Assembly (NCBI GenBank): GCA_944323925.1
Contig: CALUUI010000015.1
Span: 1 to 48,935 of the forward strand
DNA: 48,935 bases
Reading direction: 5' to 3'
Source: Candidatus Gastranaerophilales bacterium
GTDB lineage: Bacteria; Cyanobacteriota; Vampirovibrionia; Gastranaerophilales; Gastranaerophilaceae
A program made the translations under genes and the position numbers. Every line of letters starts with the position of its first letter. Position 1 is the stretch's first letter. Below are positions 33,443 to 43,685 of the stretch, in pieces. The notes under the pieces were generated by a model. That model saw only the letters and a list, made by a program, of their open reading frames with translations. It did no database searches and had not been told where the DNA came from.

Positions 33443-34379
33443 ATATTTTTTCAATCCTTCCTGCTATAGAGCTTGAATCCAAACCGTAATGTTTTAGTAA
33501 CAAATCAGGAGTTCCGCTTTGACCAAACCTGTCTTCTACCCCAATTCTTACGACCTTTACAGGATTATATTCCGATAAAACTTCACAAACTGCGGAGCCT
33601 AAACCTCCAATTATTGAATGATTTTCAACAGTTACAACACATTTCATGCCTGAAGATAAACTTATGATACCTTCTATATCAACAGGTTTTACAAACGGTA
33701 CATTTACAACGCGAACACTAATATTTTTATTTTTGAGAAGTTGTGCTGCTTTTATACATTCTGCAAGCATCTCACCATTTGCAAAAACAGTAATATCATT
33801 TCCTTCTAGAACAACTTTTGCCTTTGGTTCCAATTTATAATCATCGGTAAAAATATCAGGGACACTGTTTCTTGCAACTCTTATATACACCGGTCCATTA
33901 TGCTTATGAGCATATTTAACCGCCTCTGAACACTCCTTGGCATCAGCAGGAACAATTACCTGCATATTAGGAATTCCACGCATTAAAGATACGTCTTCTA
34001 ATGACTGGTGAGTTGCACCATCTTCACCAACAGTCAGACCGCCGTGCGTTCCAATTATCTTTACATTTGCATTTTGGTAGCAAACTCCGTTTCTTACTTG
34101 ATCATAAGTTCTGCCTGTTGCAAAAATCGCAAAGGTTGCTGCAAATGGGATCTTACCCTCCATTGACAAACCCACTGCCGTTGAAATTAAATTCTGTTCC
34201 GCTATACCTACATCAAAAAATCTTTCAGGAAATGACTTTGCAAAAAATTTCGTTTGCGTAGATCCCGACAAATCGGCGTCTAAGGCTACGACATTCACAT
34301 CTTCTCTGCCTACTTCCTCTAATGCTTTTCCAAATGCTTCTCGCATTGATTTTTTTGTTTCTAAGTTTGTTATTAACAC
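33417..34379 (-). CDS. Transketolase, C-terminal subunit
   Basis: A 320-residue half transketolase. It holds the pyrimidine-binding domain with FDVGIAEQNLISTAVGLS (the Glu that activates thiamine diphosphate) and ATGRTYDQVRNGVCYQ, followed by the C-terminal domain (TVENHSIIGGLGSAV, GVEDRFGQSG). Split transketolases have the TDP pyrophosphate-binding half in a separate protein, usually encoded next door. No such half is in the window: the upstream neighbour is divergent. The start was set at GTG 34379, because this gives the family start (then LITNLETKKSMREAF); AAGG is 14 bases upstream. The nearest in-frame ATG start lies 35 codons further and adds an untypical hydrophobic stretch. Confidence 0.85.
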   Translation of the reverse strand: MLITNLETKKSMREAFGKALEEVGREDVNVVALDADLSGSTQTKFFAKSFPERFFDVGIAEQNLISTAVGLSMEGKIPFAATFAIFATGRTYDQVRNGVCYQNANVKIIGTHGGLTVGEDGATHQSLEDVSLMRGIPNMQVIVPADAKECSEAVKYAHKHNGPVYIRVARNSVPDIFTDDYKLEPKAKVVLEGNDITVFANGEMLAECIKAAQLLKNKNISVRVVNVPFVKPVDIEGIISLSSGMKCVVTVENHSIIGGLGSAVCEVLSEYNPVKVVRIGVEDRFGQSGTPDLLLKHYGLDSSSIAGRIEKIYDSIKSSN

Positions 34380-34437
34380 TTGTAAATCTGTTTCCTTATA
34401 TAATCCCTCAAATATTATAACACAAAATTTTATATGA

Positions 34438-34443
34438 TATACT
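34438..34443 (+). promoter_or_regulatory. -10 box TATACT with near-leaderless start
   Basis: TATACT ends 10 bases before the ATG at 34454. A start 7 bases downstream would leave about four leader bases, and no Shine-Dalgarno sequence is present. A divergent TATAAT on the other strand precedes the transketolase gene. Confidence 0.35.
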
Positions 34444-34453
34444 AAAGTTAAGT

Positions 34454-35092
34454 ATGAATAATCCAAAAATCTTATCACCCGCAATGCTTAAAACTTATCA
34501 AAGTTGTAAAAAGAAATATTTTTTACACTATGTAAGAAATATTATTATGCCTCAATCAGCAACAATCTTTGAACAGGGAAAAAATATACACGCACTTGCA
34601 GGTTATTATCTTGACGGAATCAATGTAGAAAAGTTTGAAAAAGCTCTCAACGAAAAGGAAAAAGATATCTGGATAAAGCTCAAAAATAATGAATATTTTA
34701 ATTTTTCACCAATAAAAACAGAATTTACACTGAATTTTAGACTGGATAAATTCTGGTTTGGCGGCAGACTAGATGCTATTATGAAAAAGAATGAGGAATA
34801 TTATATTCTGGATTATAAAACAGGCAACCCGCCAGATAATGCAGAATACGACTATCAAACTATGATTTATATTACCGCACTTAGTAAATATCTTAAAAAC
34901 AATAGTAATATTAATTTCGTTTATATTGATTTAAAGCACAATAAAAGCATCTTAATAAAAGCAACTCCGAACCTAATTCAAGAATATGAATCTAAGCTGT
35001 TAAATGTTGCTAAAGAAATCAATACGCTTTCTGAAAATAATTTACCTCAAAATAGAAATTGTATTTGCGAATATGCAAAAATTTGTTTCTAA
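34454..35092 (+). CDS. Standalone PD-(D/E)XK nuclease, RecB/Cas4-like, with Cys cluster
   Basis: A 212-residue protein. It opens with the RecB/AddB-type line LSPAMLKTYQSCKKKYFLHYV, one residue over a helix. GGRLDAI supplies the metal Asp, YYILDYKTG the D-x-K pair, and YQTMIYITAL the Q-x-x-x-Y motif. One Cys near residue 17 and three in CICEYAKIC near the end match the four-Cys iron-sulfur arrangement of Cas4 and AddB. No cas, adaptation or addA gene is near. It likely cuts or trims DNA ends alone or with an unlinked helicase. The 212-residue length fits Cas4-like proteins. Confidence 0.8.
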   Translation: MNNPKILSPAMLKTYQSCKKKYFLHYVRNIIMPQSATIFEQGKNIHALAGYYLDGINVEKFEKALNEKEKDIWIKLKNNEYFNFSPIKTEFTLNFRLDKFWFGGRLDAIMKKNEEYYILDYKTGNPPDNAEYDYQTMIYITALSKYLKNNSNINFVYIDLKHNKSILIKATPNLIQEYESKLLNVAKEINTLSENNLPQNRNCICEYAKICF

Positions 35093-35150
35093 AATATACA
35101 AAATCATTAAAAAACTGTGCTAGAATAAAATAAAAAAACGGAGTTAGAAC

Positions 35151-36092
35151 ATGATTAATCAATCCGAAATAAAAACAGTATTAAGTGTTTTTAAAGATGG
35201 TATAAAATATTATTTTCAACATTTTGGAGAGTTTTCTAAATACATGTTATTTCCTGTATTTGGTCAGCTGTTAGGACTTATAGTCATTGCTATTACAACA
35301 ATAATATACCTTACCATACTTCCTAACTTGATAGCAAAATACTCTTTTTTCAACAATACATTAAATTTAATATTAACCTCAATCATAATAACCATCCCAG
35401 GGTTAGCTATTTTACTCAGAGCGTTTTGGAATTACCTTGCAGCATATGGTGTACTCAGCTCCATTACTGCCAATATGGTTAAATCCGGTAATATATATGA
35501 TATTCCTGCGCATAAAGAATTGATTAATCAAAACGCTTTTCAATATATTCTTTTATGGATATTATACGGAATTTTTATGGCTCTTGCATTTGTTCCAATT
35601 TTTTGGATTCCGGCAATAATACTTTTTATATTTTTTATACTTATATTCCAAGTTTTTACATTTGAAGAAAAACCAAATGCAATAAAAGCCTTTGAAATAA
35701 GTTTCAAAATGATACAAGGGCATTTTGGCTCCACCTTAATTCTAGCAGTATTAGTAGGACTTTTTTCATTTGTAATAATTCCAAATCTAATTTGCTGGGC
35801 TGTTAGTTTTATCCATTTAAGCAGTTTAATATTAGGTTTTTTAAATGTTCCGAATCAAACAATATTATTTTCACCAATAAACCTTACTGCAGAAGCAATA
35901 TACAAATTTGTAGAATCTTTTTCGCTATCATCTATAATAATAATGTTTTTACTTCCTATAAGAGCAATCACTTGGACACTATGGTACAAAAAATTGTTAA
36001 CCGGATATAAAAGAGAACAAAGAAAACTTTCTAAAGCTACATCTAAACTGGATCAACGAATAATAGACCGAGCAATGGAGGATTATTCGTAA
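35151..36092 (+). CDS. Polytopic membrane protein, unknown
   Basis: A 313-residue protein with about six hydrophobic segments (around 45-65, 80-105, 135-165, 190-215, 225-245 and 265-285) and a basic cytoplasmic end (KREQRKLSKATSK). FHFGEFSKYM-like and EKPNAIKAFEISFKMIQGHF lines resemble the YciC/DUF-type family of integral membrane proteins with glycerophosphodiesterase-like membrane domains. Function is not known. It forms an operon with the zinc-ribbon and rph genes: its stop overlaps the next ATG by one base. Confidence 0.7.
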   Translation: MINQSEIKTVLSVFKDGIKYYFQHFGEFSKYMLFPVFGQLLGLIVIAITTIIYLTILPNLIAKYSFFNNTLNLILTSIIITIPGLAILLRAFWNYLAAYGVLSSITANMVKSGNIYDIPAHKELINQNAFQYILLWILYGIFMALAFVPIFWIPAIILFIFFILIFQVFTFEEKPNAIKAFEISFKMIQGHFGSTLILAVLVGLFSFVIIPNLICWAVSFIHLSSLILGFLNVPNQTILFSPINLTAEAIYKFVESFSLSSIIIMFLLPIRAITWTLWYKKLLTGYKREQRKLSKATSKLDQRIIDRAMEDYS

Positions 36093-36331
36093 TGTTCAAA
36101 TGCAAAAATTGCGGCTCGGTAGATAAGTTTGAACTGATGTTTGCGCCTGATTACAAAGGTAGCCGTATATTTTCGCAAAAGTATAACAAAAATGGAGAAA
36201 TCGAAATAACAGTTGATGGCTATACATTTATACCGGACTTATTATTTATGAACCAACACGCCGTATGCAAATATTGCGGTCAAATATATATATGGGATTA
36301 TTCAATGGGAGAACGAAAAAATGAGAAATGA
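36092..36331 (+). CDS. Small zinc-ribbon protein
   Basis: A 79-residue protein with two C-x-x-C pairs: CKNCGS at the start and CKYCGQ near residue 60, enough for one zinc site. In between are short strands (EIEITVDGYTFIPD). It may bind nucleic acid or another protein. It overlaps the membrane-protein stop by one base and the rph start by 11 bases, so all three are translated together. Confidence 0.7.
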   Translation: MFKCKNCGSVDKFELMFAPDYKGSRIFSQKYNKNGEIEITVDGYTFIPDLLFMNQHAVCKYCGQIYIWDYSMGERKNEK

Positions 36332-37028
36332 CGGAAGACAAAATAATGAACTTAGACCAATAAAATTTACAAAGAATTTCACAAAGCACGCCCTTGGCTC
36401 AGTTCTTGTAGAATTTGGAGATACAAAAGTTATAACAACGGCATCAGTAGAGATTAAAAAACCACGTTGGATGACTGATGATGATAACAGGGGTTGGGTA
36501 ACAGCTGAATATTCACTTTTACCATCTGCAACAAATACCAGATGCAAGAGAGAACGCGAAAAAGTATCCGGCAGAACTCAAGAAATACAAAGATTAATAG
36601 GTCGTTCAATGCGTGCCTGTGTGGACTTAACTAAAATGCCTGATATGACCATCACAATAGATGCTGATGTAATTCAAGCAGATGGAGGGACAAGAACAGC
36701 AAGCATTTGCGGCGGATACCTTGCTCTTTGTGATGCGGTTGAAAAACTTATTGAACAAGGAATTTTAAAAGAAAATCCGATAATTGAGCCAATTGCCGCA
36801 GTATCAGCAGGAATTGTTAACGGCGAAGTTCTGCTTGACTTAAACTATCAAGAAGACTCCCACGCTGAAGCCGATTCTAATATTATACTTACTAAGAGCG
36901 GAAAAATTGTTGATTTTCAAACAACAGCAGAAGGAAATCCGTTTGAAAAGTCTACTATGATGGAAATTTTTAACACCGCTCAAAATGGTATAAATCAAAT
37001 TATTGAACTGTATAAAACCGCTAAATAG
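36321..37028 (+). CDS. rph: Ribonuclease PH
   Basis: Phosphorolytic 3'-5' exoribonuclease that trims tRNA 3' ends. The 235-residue protein starts with the typical M-R-x-D-G-R line, followed by VLVEFGDTKVITTASVE, WVTAEYSLLPSAT, GRTQEIQRLIGRSMR and the active-site QADGGTRTASICGGY. The length matches the family. Its stop overlaps the stop of the convergent patatin gene by 8 bases, without a terminator. Confidence 0.96.
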   Translation: MRNDGRQNNELRPIKFTKNFTKHALGSVLVEFGDTKVITTASVEIKKPRWMTDDDNRGWVTAEYSLLPSATNTRCKREREKVSGRTQEIQRLIGRSMRACVDLTKMPDMTITIDADVIQADGGTRTASICGGYLALCDAVEKLIEQGILKENPIIEPIAAVSAGIVNGEVLLDLNYQEDSHAEADSNIILTKSGKIVDFQTTAEGNPFEKSTMMEIFNTAQNGINQIIELYKTAK

Positions 37029-38214
37029 ACGTTTTACTTACATAATTTTCAATATCTTTAATCCTTGCATCAACCTGTACAATCAGATTGCGCAAGGATT
37101 CTTTAAAAGCGTCTGTATTTGCAAACTTTTCACCTAAAATAGTATGCTTTACAATTGGCTTATAATTGTTCCTTAGCTCTATAAAATTTTTATAGATTTC
37201 TTCCTCTATATTATCTCTGCAATCTGCAAGCTCCATAAAAAGTTCGCCCATCAATATTTTTGTCTTGTTAACATTACCTAGCCTAAATACAGCCTCTATA
37301 TCCTTCAAATAAATAAATAAACTCTTATATTTTTCTAATAAGAACCTTTTCTTTAGGGGCAAAAAACTCTTAAAGTAGTTAACCGTATCATCATACCCAA
37401 TTGCAAACAAGTCATTTCTTGCTTCTTTGGACATATTAAAATCAACAATAATAGTATCTCTGGTATTAATTTTAATACACTCAAATCTATCGTTTTTTCT
37501 AAATATTCCTGAAACAAACTCTGTAGCAACATAAGTCATACAAGAATAAATCGTATTTAAAAAATCAACTGCATTTTTTTCTTTTCCGTAATAATCACCT
37601 TCTAAACGGAATTCAATAATTCTACCGCATTTTTTGCTCAAAGTTTCAGACAGTTTCCACATCGGCATACTTTTTTGCAAATCACCATCAACAAGTTTAA
37701 CATCATCTTCATAGTTAACAGGAGTCATAAGTCCCGGCATTCCGCAAGATATCCGAACGGCTTGTGCTACCTCATAATCAGGAGTCGTATATTTAGAAAA
37801 TTCTTGACATCTAAAATTGGAAAGATTTGTCGTAATAATTACAAGCGTTTTATCAATATCCTTAAAAGTAACCGGTTGCCCCTGTTTTTCAGGATTATTT
37901 TCCCAAACTTTTTTTTCTAAAAGCTCTCTTACCCAATCAGTAAAAATATCACCTTTTGAGAGAGCAAAGTCCTTACCTAAACCAAAATGAATATCTTTAA
38001 AAAGCTCAAAATTAACCTTCATAAAAATATCTTTTAGCTCTTCAGAAGTATAACCGGCAGCTAAAAGTGCTGCAAAAATTGCCCCAACAGAAGAACCGCC
38101 TGTCGATTCAACATCAATATTCAAATCTTCAAGAGCTTTTACAGTTCCACAATATGCAAAGCCACGTGCTCCGCCACCACCAAATAAACAAGTATATTTC
38201 AAATTATTTTTCAT
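37021..38214 (-). CDS. Patatin-like phospholipase
   Basis: A 397-residue protein with the oxyanion loop GGGGARG (11-18), the nucleophile Ser42 in GGSSVGAI, and the dyad Asp in KLVDGDLQKS, the usual D-G-x line. Patatins hydrolyse acyl chains from membrane lipids. After residue 250 a helical extension with no known domain adds some 150 residues. No signal peptide is visible, so it acts in the cytoplasm or as an exported effector; which one cannot be told. The start at 38214 follows GGAT at 9 bases and overlaps the end of the GT-C-like gene by 11 bases. Confidence 0.85.
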   Translation of the reverse strand: MKNNLKYTCLFGGGGARGFAYCGTVKALEDLNIDVESTGGSSVGAIFAALLAAGYTSEELKDIFMKVNFELFKDIHFGLGKDFALSKGDIFTDWVRELLEKKVWENNPEKQGQPVTFKDIDKTLVIITTNLSNFRCQEFSKYTTPDYEVAQAVRISCGMPGLMTPVNYEDDVKLVDGDLQKSMPMWKLSETLSKKCGRIIEFRLEGDYYGKEKNAVDFLNTIYSCMTYVATEFVSGIFRKNDRFECIKINTRDTIIVDFNMSKEARNDLFAIGYDDTVNYFKSFLPLKKRFLLEKYKSLFIYLKDIEAVFRLGNVNKTKILMGELFMELADCRDNIEEEIYKNFIELRNNYKPIVKHTILGEKFANTDAFKESLRNLIVQVDARIKDIENYVSKTSI

Positions 38215-39781
38215 TATACACATCCGATTTCATAAATTCAGGAATATATTTTTTCAAAAACTCCTGTGTCATATCTGTATCAAACATTGTTTTTTGATAA
38301 TATTCAATATCCTCAGGAGGTAATTTGTATTCCTCTTTTGGCTTGGCATTCTTAATAAATACGCAAGAAATATTACCTTCATAAACTTTTGTCCATTCAG
38401 GAAAAACTTTATCTAAAACAGAACAAATAGGAGAAGCTTTTTCAAACATAACTACATTTGCAGGATATCTTTTTAATATTTCTCCCCACGCATATTCCGC
38501 AGACTGAAAGACTTTTAAATGCATGAAAATCTCTTCATCCCATACTTCTTCATACCTACCATCCATATAAACCTTTAAGTTTGGAAATAATTTATAAGCT
38601 GCATAACTTCCATGCCCGTAGGACACAATTATATTACCTTTAATATCATTCATTCTTAAGAATTCAATTTCTTTAAGCGGATACATAAGCCAAGACGCTT
38701 TTGCAGTTGTTGGCGCAAACATCCATACTCCGGCTATAAGAATAAATACAAATATTAATGACCAAACTTTTGCTAAGTCTGATTTTGGAATGAACTTATA
38801 CGCATTTTCATAGCAAAAACACATAGCAGAAATCATAAATATCGGAATAAATTTCACATGGCTAAATCCTAGATAACCAGTTACAAGAAGTATAATCCAT
38901 TTTGTATAATCAAAATTCTTGATAAAGTTTTTTACCCCACTTTGTAACAATGATTTAATAAAGAAAAACGCTTCTATTACAACAACAACACCTGTCCAAG
39001 ATAAAAAATTAATACATTTTTTTAGATAAAACGGATGAAAAACGCCCCAAAATTCAATAATATCGGGACGATGCATTGTTGTTGCCATAAACAAGAAATC
39101 CAGATACTTAATACCATACGGATTAATTATCAACAAAGGCAATGAGCAAGCTAAAATAATAAGATATTTTTTAAACGGTCTCCTTGAGAGGAACTCACCC
39201 ACAGCGTACATAAATATAATACCCAAGCCTGCGACAACACCACCATGAAGATTATTCCATATTAATATTAATGGCGGCAAAATTAAAAGAGTTCTATTTT
39301 TACCTATTCGAGCTCGTTCCAAAATATAAAGTACAACGGCGACGAACAAAAACGTGAACATCTGACACCGAACCGGCAAACGGATACAAGTATTATAAAC
39401 TAATAAAGTAATTAAGAATAAAATAATATTATGTGAATATTTTTCACCCATCCTTAACTTAATAGTTTTAATACAAAACCAAAATGTCAGAAATATTAAA
39501 ACTGCCTGTAATAAAATAATTCCTATAGGGCCAAACAATACTTGTATAGGGTAAAAGAAAAACGTACCCGAGCCCCATTCGTGATCATACCATACATGAG
39601 ATGGAGTATAAGACAAAAAATCGTGTTTTAAAACACATCCTGTAGCCCAGAATACTTTTCCTACAACCAATCTTGCCCAAAAATCAAAATCATACCCCGC
39701 TGTATGATTTGCCAAGACAAAACATAAGCCGAATAATGTTATATAAAATATCCAAGAATAAAGTTTCTTCTCCTCAATCAT
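38204..39781 (-). CDS. GT-C-like polytopic membrane protein
   Basis: A 525-residue protein with about ten spans up to residue 365, then a 150-residue soluble domain (GNIIVSYGHGSYAAYKLFP, VYMDGRYEEVWDEE). The first loop has the acidic line HTAGYDFDFWARLVVGK, the place where GT-C glycosyltransferases hold their catalytic Asp, and then HDFLSYTP. Such enzymes use polyprenyl-phosphate sugars for envelope glycans or lipids. The family is inferred from topology and this loop. It is the middle gene of an operon: it begins 9 bases after the small Cys-rich gene and overlaps the patatin gene. Confidence 0.65.
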   Translation of the reverse strand: MIEEKKLYSWIFYITLFGLCFVLANHTAGYDFDFWARLVVGKVFWATGCVLKHDFLSYTPSHVWYDHEWGSGTFFFYPIQVLFGPIGIILLQAVLIFLTFWFCIKTIKLRMGEKYSHNIILFLITLLVYNTCIRLPVRCQMFTFLFVAVVLYILERARIGKNRTLLILPPLILIWNNLHGGVVAGLGIIFMYAVGEFLSRRPFKKYLIILACSLPLLIINPYGIKYLDFLFMATTMHRPDIIEFWGVFHPFYLKKCINFLSWTGVVVVIEAFFFIKSLLQSGVKNFIKNFDYTKWIILLVTGYLGFSHVKFIPIFMISAMCFCYENAYKFIPKSDLAKVWSLIFVFILIAGVWMFAPTTAKASWLMYPLKEIEFLRMNDIKGNIIVSYGHGSYAAYKLFPNLKVYMDGRYEEVWDEEIFMHLKVFQSAEYAWGEILKRYPANVVMFEKASPICSVLDKVFPEWTKVYEGNISCVFIKNAKPKEEYKLPPEDIEYYQKTMFDTDMTQEFLKKYIPEFMKSDVYNEK

Positions 39782-39790
39782 ATCTTTATT

Positions 39791-40000
39791 CTATAACCTC
39801 TTTGCTGTTGTTGTATTTTCAAATATAAAACGCCCGCCTGACATTGCCAAAACCTTTAAGGAACAAGAACCGTTTTTCCTATCTATTACACCTAAAGATG
39901 ACAATCTTGCTGACATTAATTCGTTTAATTCTTCACCTGATATAAATAACGCACATTCATTTGTACACTTATTATTTCCAAACGGACAATTTTTCTCCAT
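39791..40000 (-). CDS. Small Cys-rich protein
   Basis: A 69-residue protein from the ATG that follows GGAGGG; an earlier in-frame start adds a tail with no ribosome binding site. Near the start is CPFGNNKCTNECALF, that is C-x5-C-x3-C, and a fourth Cys follows in NGSCSLKVLAM, a pattern seen in small proteins of gut bacteria and phages that may bind zinc. It probably opens the operon with the GT-C-like and patatin genes, downstream of a terminator. Confidence 0.6.
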   Translation of the reverse strand: MEKNCPFGNNKCTNECALFISGEELNELMSARLSSLGVIDRKNGSCSLKVLAMSGGRFIFENTTTAKRL

Positions 40001-40056
40001 TACAATTATCCCTCCAAATGTTATTTTATTATAAATCTGCTTTTTATCCAAATACT

Positions 40057-40084
40057 TAAAAAAAAACTGACCTTTGGAGTCAGT
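40057..40084 (-). terminator. Intrinsic terminator after thiL
   Basis: On the minus strand ACTGAC pairs with GTCAGT around TCCAAAG (40084-40066), followed by nine T. It ends the serS-permease-thiL transcript, leaving a 3' tail of about 175 bases, and separates it from the Cys-rich gene at 40000. Confidence 0.75.
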
Positions 40085-40258
40085 ATAAGTATTCCATAAT
40101 TTTGGAGGAGATTTTGGGATAGTTGTTACATGGCATGTTATTACAATTTTACAAATCATGATACTGATTTGAATTAAAATTTTACAAAAGTTTACAAAAT
40201 TTCACTTGCATTTTTGGCATGATTATTGTACGCCAAGCAATTCGGGGAGCATGGGATT

Positions 40259-41209
40259 TTATGAAAAATGGTTAAAAGTAAACTCGTCTATTGTCGAATA
40301 TTTTAGAATTTTATCATTATTTTTTATTACAAGCGGGTATTCAGATTTTGATAAAACTTCTCCGACTACATTAAATTCAGGGAGTGAAAAATCAGGTTCA
40401 AAACTTTTATCATACGCAAAAACCAAGCCATAATCCTCTCCACCAAAGAGAAGCAGCCGTTCCCAGTTATCAAATATTTTTAAATTAGGAGAAACAGGTA
40501 TTTTATTAAAATCAATATTTATTGTAACATCAGAAGCCTTGGCAATTTTAAATAAAGCATCCGCCAAACCGTCAGAAGTATCCATCATAGCATAAGGGGT
40601 TGTAATTTTACTTGAAAAATTCAGAGCAAAATCAGGGTATAAATTTGGAGATTTATGAGCCTTAACCAAATTTTCAGGAAGATATTTGCCGTTTTTTAGG
40701 AGTTCCAACCCAGCAGCACTCATACCATGATACCCACATACAGCAACGTTATAACCGACTTTAGCATTACTTCTTGAAGAAATATTTCTACCATTTACTT
40801 TACCTATCACACAAATTGAAATAAATACTTTATCACTTCCTGTTATATCACCGCCAACAACCTGAAAATTATTTGCAGATTTACACATCTCTAAAACTTC
40901 AACTTGTGCGGCTTTTACACCTTCATAAAATTCTTTTACAAAATCCTCCGATATGTTTTTAGGTAACGACAGTGAGATTAATGCATAAGCAGGTTCTGCG
41001 CCAGAAGCTAAAATATCACTCAAATTAACTTTCAGAGCTTTAACTCCTAAATCAAAAGGAGTCATCCAATCCAAATTAAAATGGACATCCTCAACCAAAC
41101 TATCCTGCGAAACTGTTATTCCAAGTTCAGGCAAAAAAGCGCAATCATCACCTATAAAACTGCTTTGCGTGACATTTTTAATAACACTTATCAAACTATT
41201 TTCATTCAT
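40259..41209 (-). CDS. thiL: Thiamine-monophosphate kinase
   Basis: Phosphorylates thiamine monophosphate to the coenzyme thiamine diphosphate with ATP. The 316-residue protein has SFIGDDCAFL, SLVEDVHFNL, ALKVNLSDILASGAEP, VVGGDITGSDK, MMDTSDGLADAL and LLFGGEDYGL, the ThiL set in the right order. A transketolase subunit that uses this coenzyme is encoded 6 kb away but in another unit. The ATG overlaps the permease TGA by one base, so it is the last gene of the serS operon. Confidence 0.95.
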   Translation of the reverse strand: MNENSLISVIKNVTQSSFIGDDCAFLPELGITVSQDSLVEDVHFNLDWMTPFDLGVKALKVNLSDILASGAEPAYALISLSLPKNISEDFVKEFYEGVKAAQVEVLEMCKSANNFQVVGGDITGSDKVFISICVIGKVNGRNISSRSNAKVGYNVAVCGYHGMSAAGLELLKNGKYLPENLVKAHKSPNLYPDFALNFSSKITTPYAMMDTSDGLADALFKIAKASDVTINIDFNKIPVSPNLKIFDNWERLLLFGGEDYGLVFAYDKSFEPDFSLPEFNVVGEVLSKSEYPLVIKNNDKILKYSTIDEFTFNHFS

Positions 41210-42321
41210 CAGTTAATTGTAAAGACCTTCTTATAATATATAAAAATCCCTGCAACAGACAGAATAATATTCGGTAAAAATGCAGCCATTACAGGAATAA
41301 GCGTACCTGCCTCACCAAGAGAAATAGAGAATGCTCTAACCAAATAATATACAAATATAATTAGAATACTGAATAAAAATCCGCGATTATATCGAACTCT
41401 TGGCGGCGTAATAGCCAAGGGCACACCAATCAACACTAATGCTATTGTCATTAACGGGAGCGCAATCTTATCATAAAGACTAATCATCAATTCTTGCTTA
41501 TTTTCTACATTAGGACGGCTTAAATATTTCAACAATTGAATAAAATTATGTTCATTTGCCAAATTTTTATTCATTTCTTTAGATAAATCCATACCAAACA
41601 TCGCATCAGATTGTTCAAACATTGCGGTATCAAGAACTTTTCCATTATCAGCTATTGTATAAATAACGCCTTTATCAAATTTCCAACCTTCAGGAGATGT
41701 TTTTCCTTCTCTTGCCTGAAGAATTTGAATTGTACCTTCCTTTGAATTATCAAGCAATGTAATATTATACAATGTCTTATTTTTACACTGTCCAACGTAA
41801 AAAAGACGTTTTAAAGTTCCGTAATCCTTTAATTCTTTAAAAGTAAAATTGTTTTTACCTTCGGGAATGTTTTTTTGTCCGAAAGCCCACAGAGCAAGGT
41901 TTGTAGCTTGTTTTGTCATTACAGGAACTACAAACTCATTTATACTAAAACTAACCAAGGACATAACAATAGCAAAAATAAAAATCGGTTTTGCGATTCT
42001 ATTAAGTCCTATACCACACGCTCTCATTACCGTAATTTCAGACAACAAACTCAGGTTATTAAGCGTCATAACGGTTGCTAGCAGAACACCCATCGGAATT
42101 GTCATAACAAAGACCGTTGGAAGATGCAATATTATAATCATCAATGCAACTTTAAACGGGACACCATAAGTCGAAATCTGTTTTATTAAAGTAATAAAAC
42201 CTTCTGAAGCAAATATAATCGAAGTAAATACCAATACACCCATGATAAACTGCCCGATAACTTGGCTAAGGATGTATTTATCCAATATTTTGAGATTTTG
42301 GTATTTTTCAATCAAATTCAT
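41209..42321 (-). CDS. LptF/LptG-family permease (YjgP/YjgQ)
   Basis: LptF and LptG are the membrane parts of the LPS export ABC transporter. This 370-residue protein has the family layout: an N-terminal pair of spans (LDKYILSQVIGQFIMGVLVF), two more around 55-120 (LPTVFVMTIPMGVLLATV), a periplasmic beta domain from about 140 to 265, and three spans at the end with GVPLAITPPRVRYNRGFLFS. Many organisms have two copies; only one is here, and it cannot be told which. It supports an outer membrane with lipopolysaccharide or a related lipid. It sits 2 bases after serS and before thiL. Confidence 0.9.
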   Translation of the reverse strand: MNLIEKYQNLKILDKYILSQVIGQFIMGVLVFTSIIFASEGFITLIKQISTYGVPFKVALMIIILHLPTVFVMTIPMGVLLATVMTLNNLSLLSEITVMRACGIGLNRIAKPIFIFAIVMSLVSFSINEFVVPVMTKQATNLALWAFGQKNIPEGKNNFTFKELKDYGTLKRLFYVGQCKNKTLYNITLLDNSKEGTIQILQAREGKTSPEGWKFDKGVIYTIADNGKVLDTAMFEQSDAMFGMDLSKEMNKNLANEHNFIQLLKYLSRPNVENKQELMISLYDKIALPLMTIALVLIGVPLAITPPRVRYNRGFLFSILIIFVYYLVRAFSISLGEAGTLIPVMAAFLPNIILSVAGIFIYYKKVFTIN

Positions 42322-42323
42322 AT

Positions 42324-43604
<1,281 letters not shown>

Positions 43605-43685
43605 CTATTATTATCTTAAAATATAACCCTATAAAAATTATTAATCAACTTTTTTATTTATTAATTCTTTGTTTATTATAATTTT

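Noticed and set aside
40213-40232. Sigma54-like site (TGGCAT, 5 bases, TTGTA)
   Set aside because: The essential GC at -12 is GT, and it does not face a suitably placed gene start.
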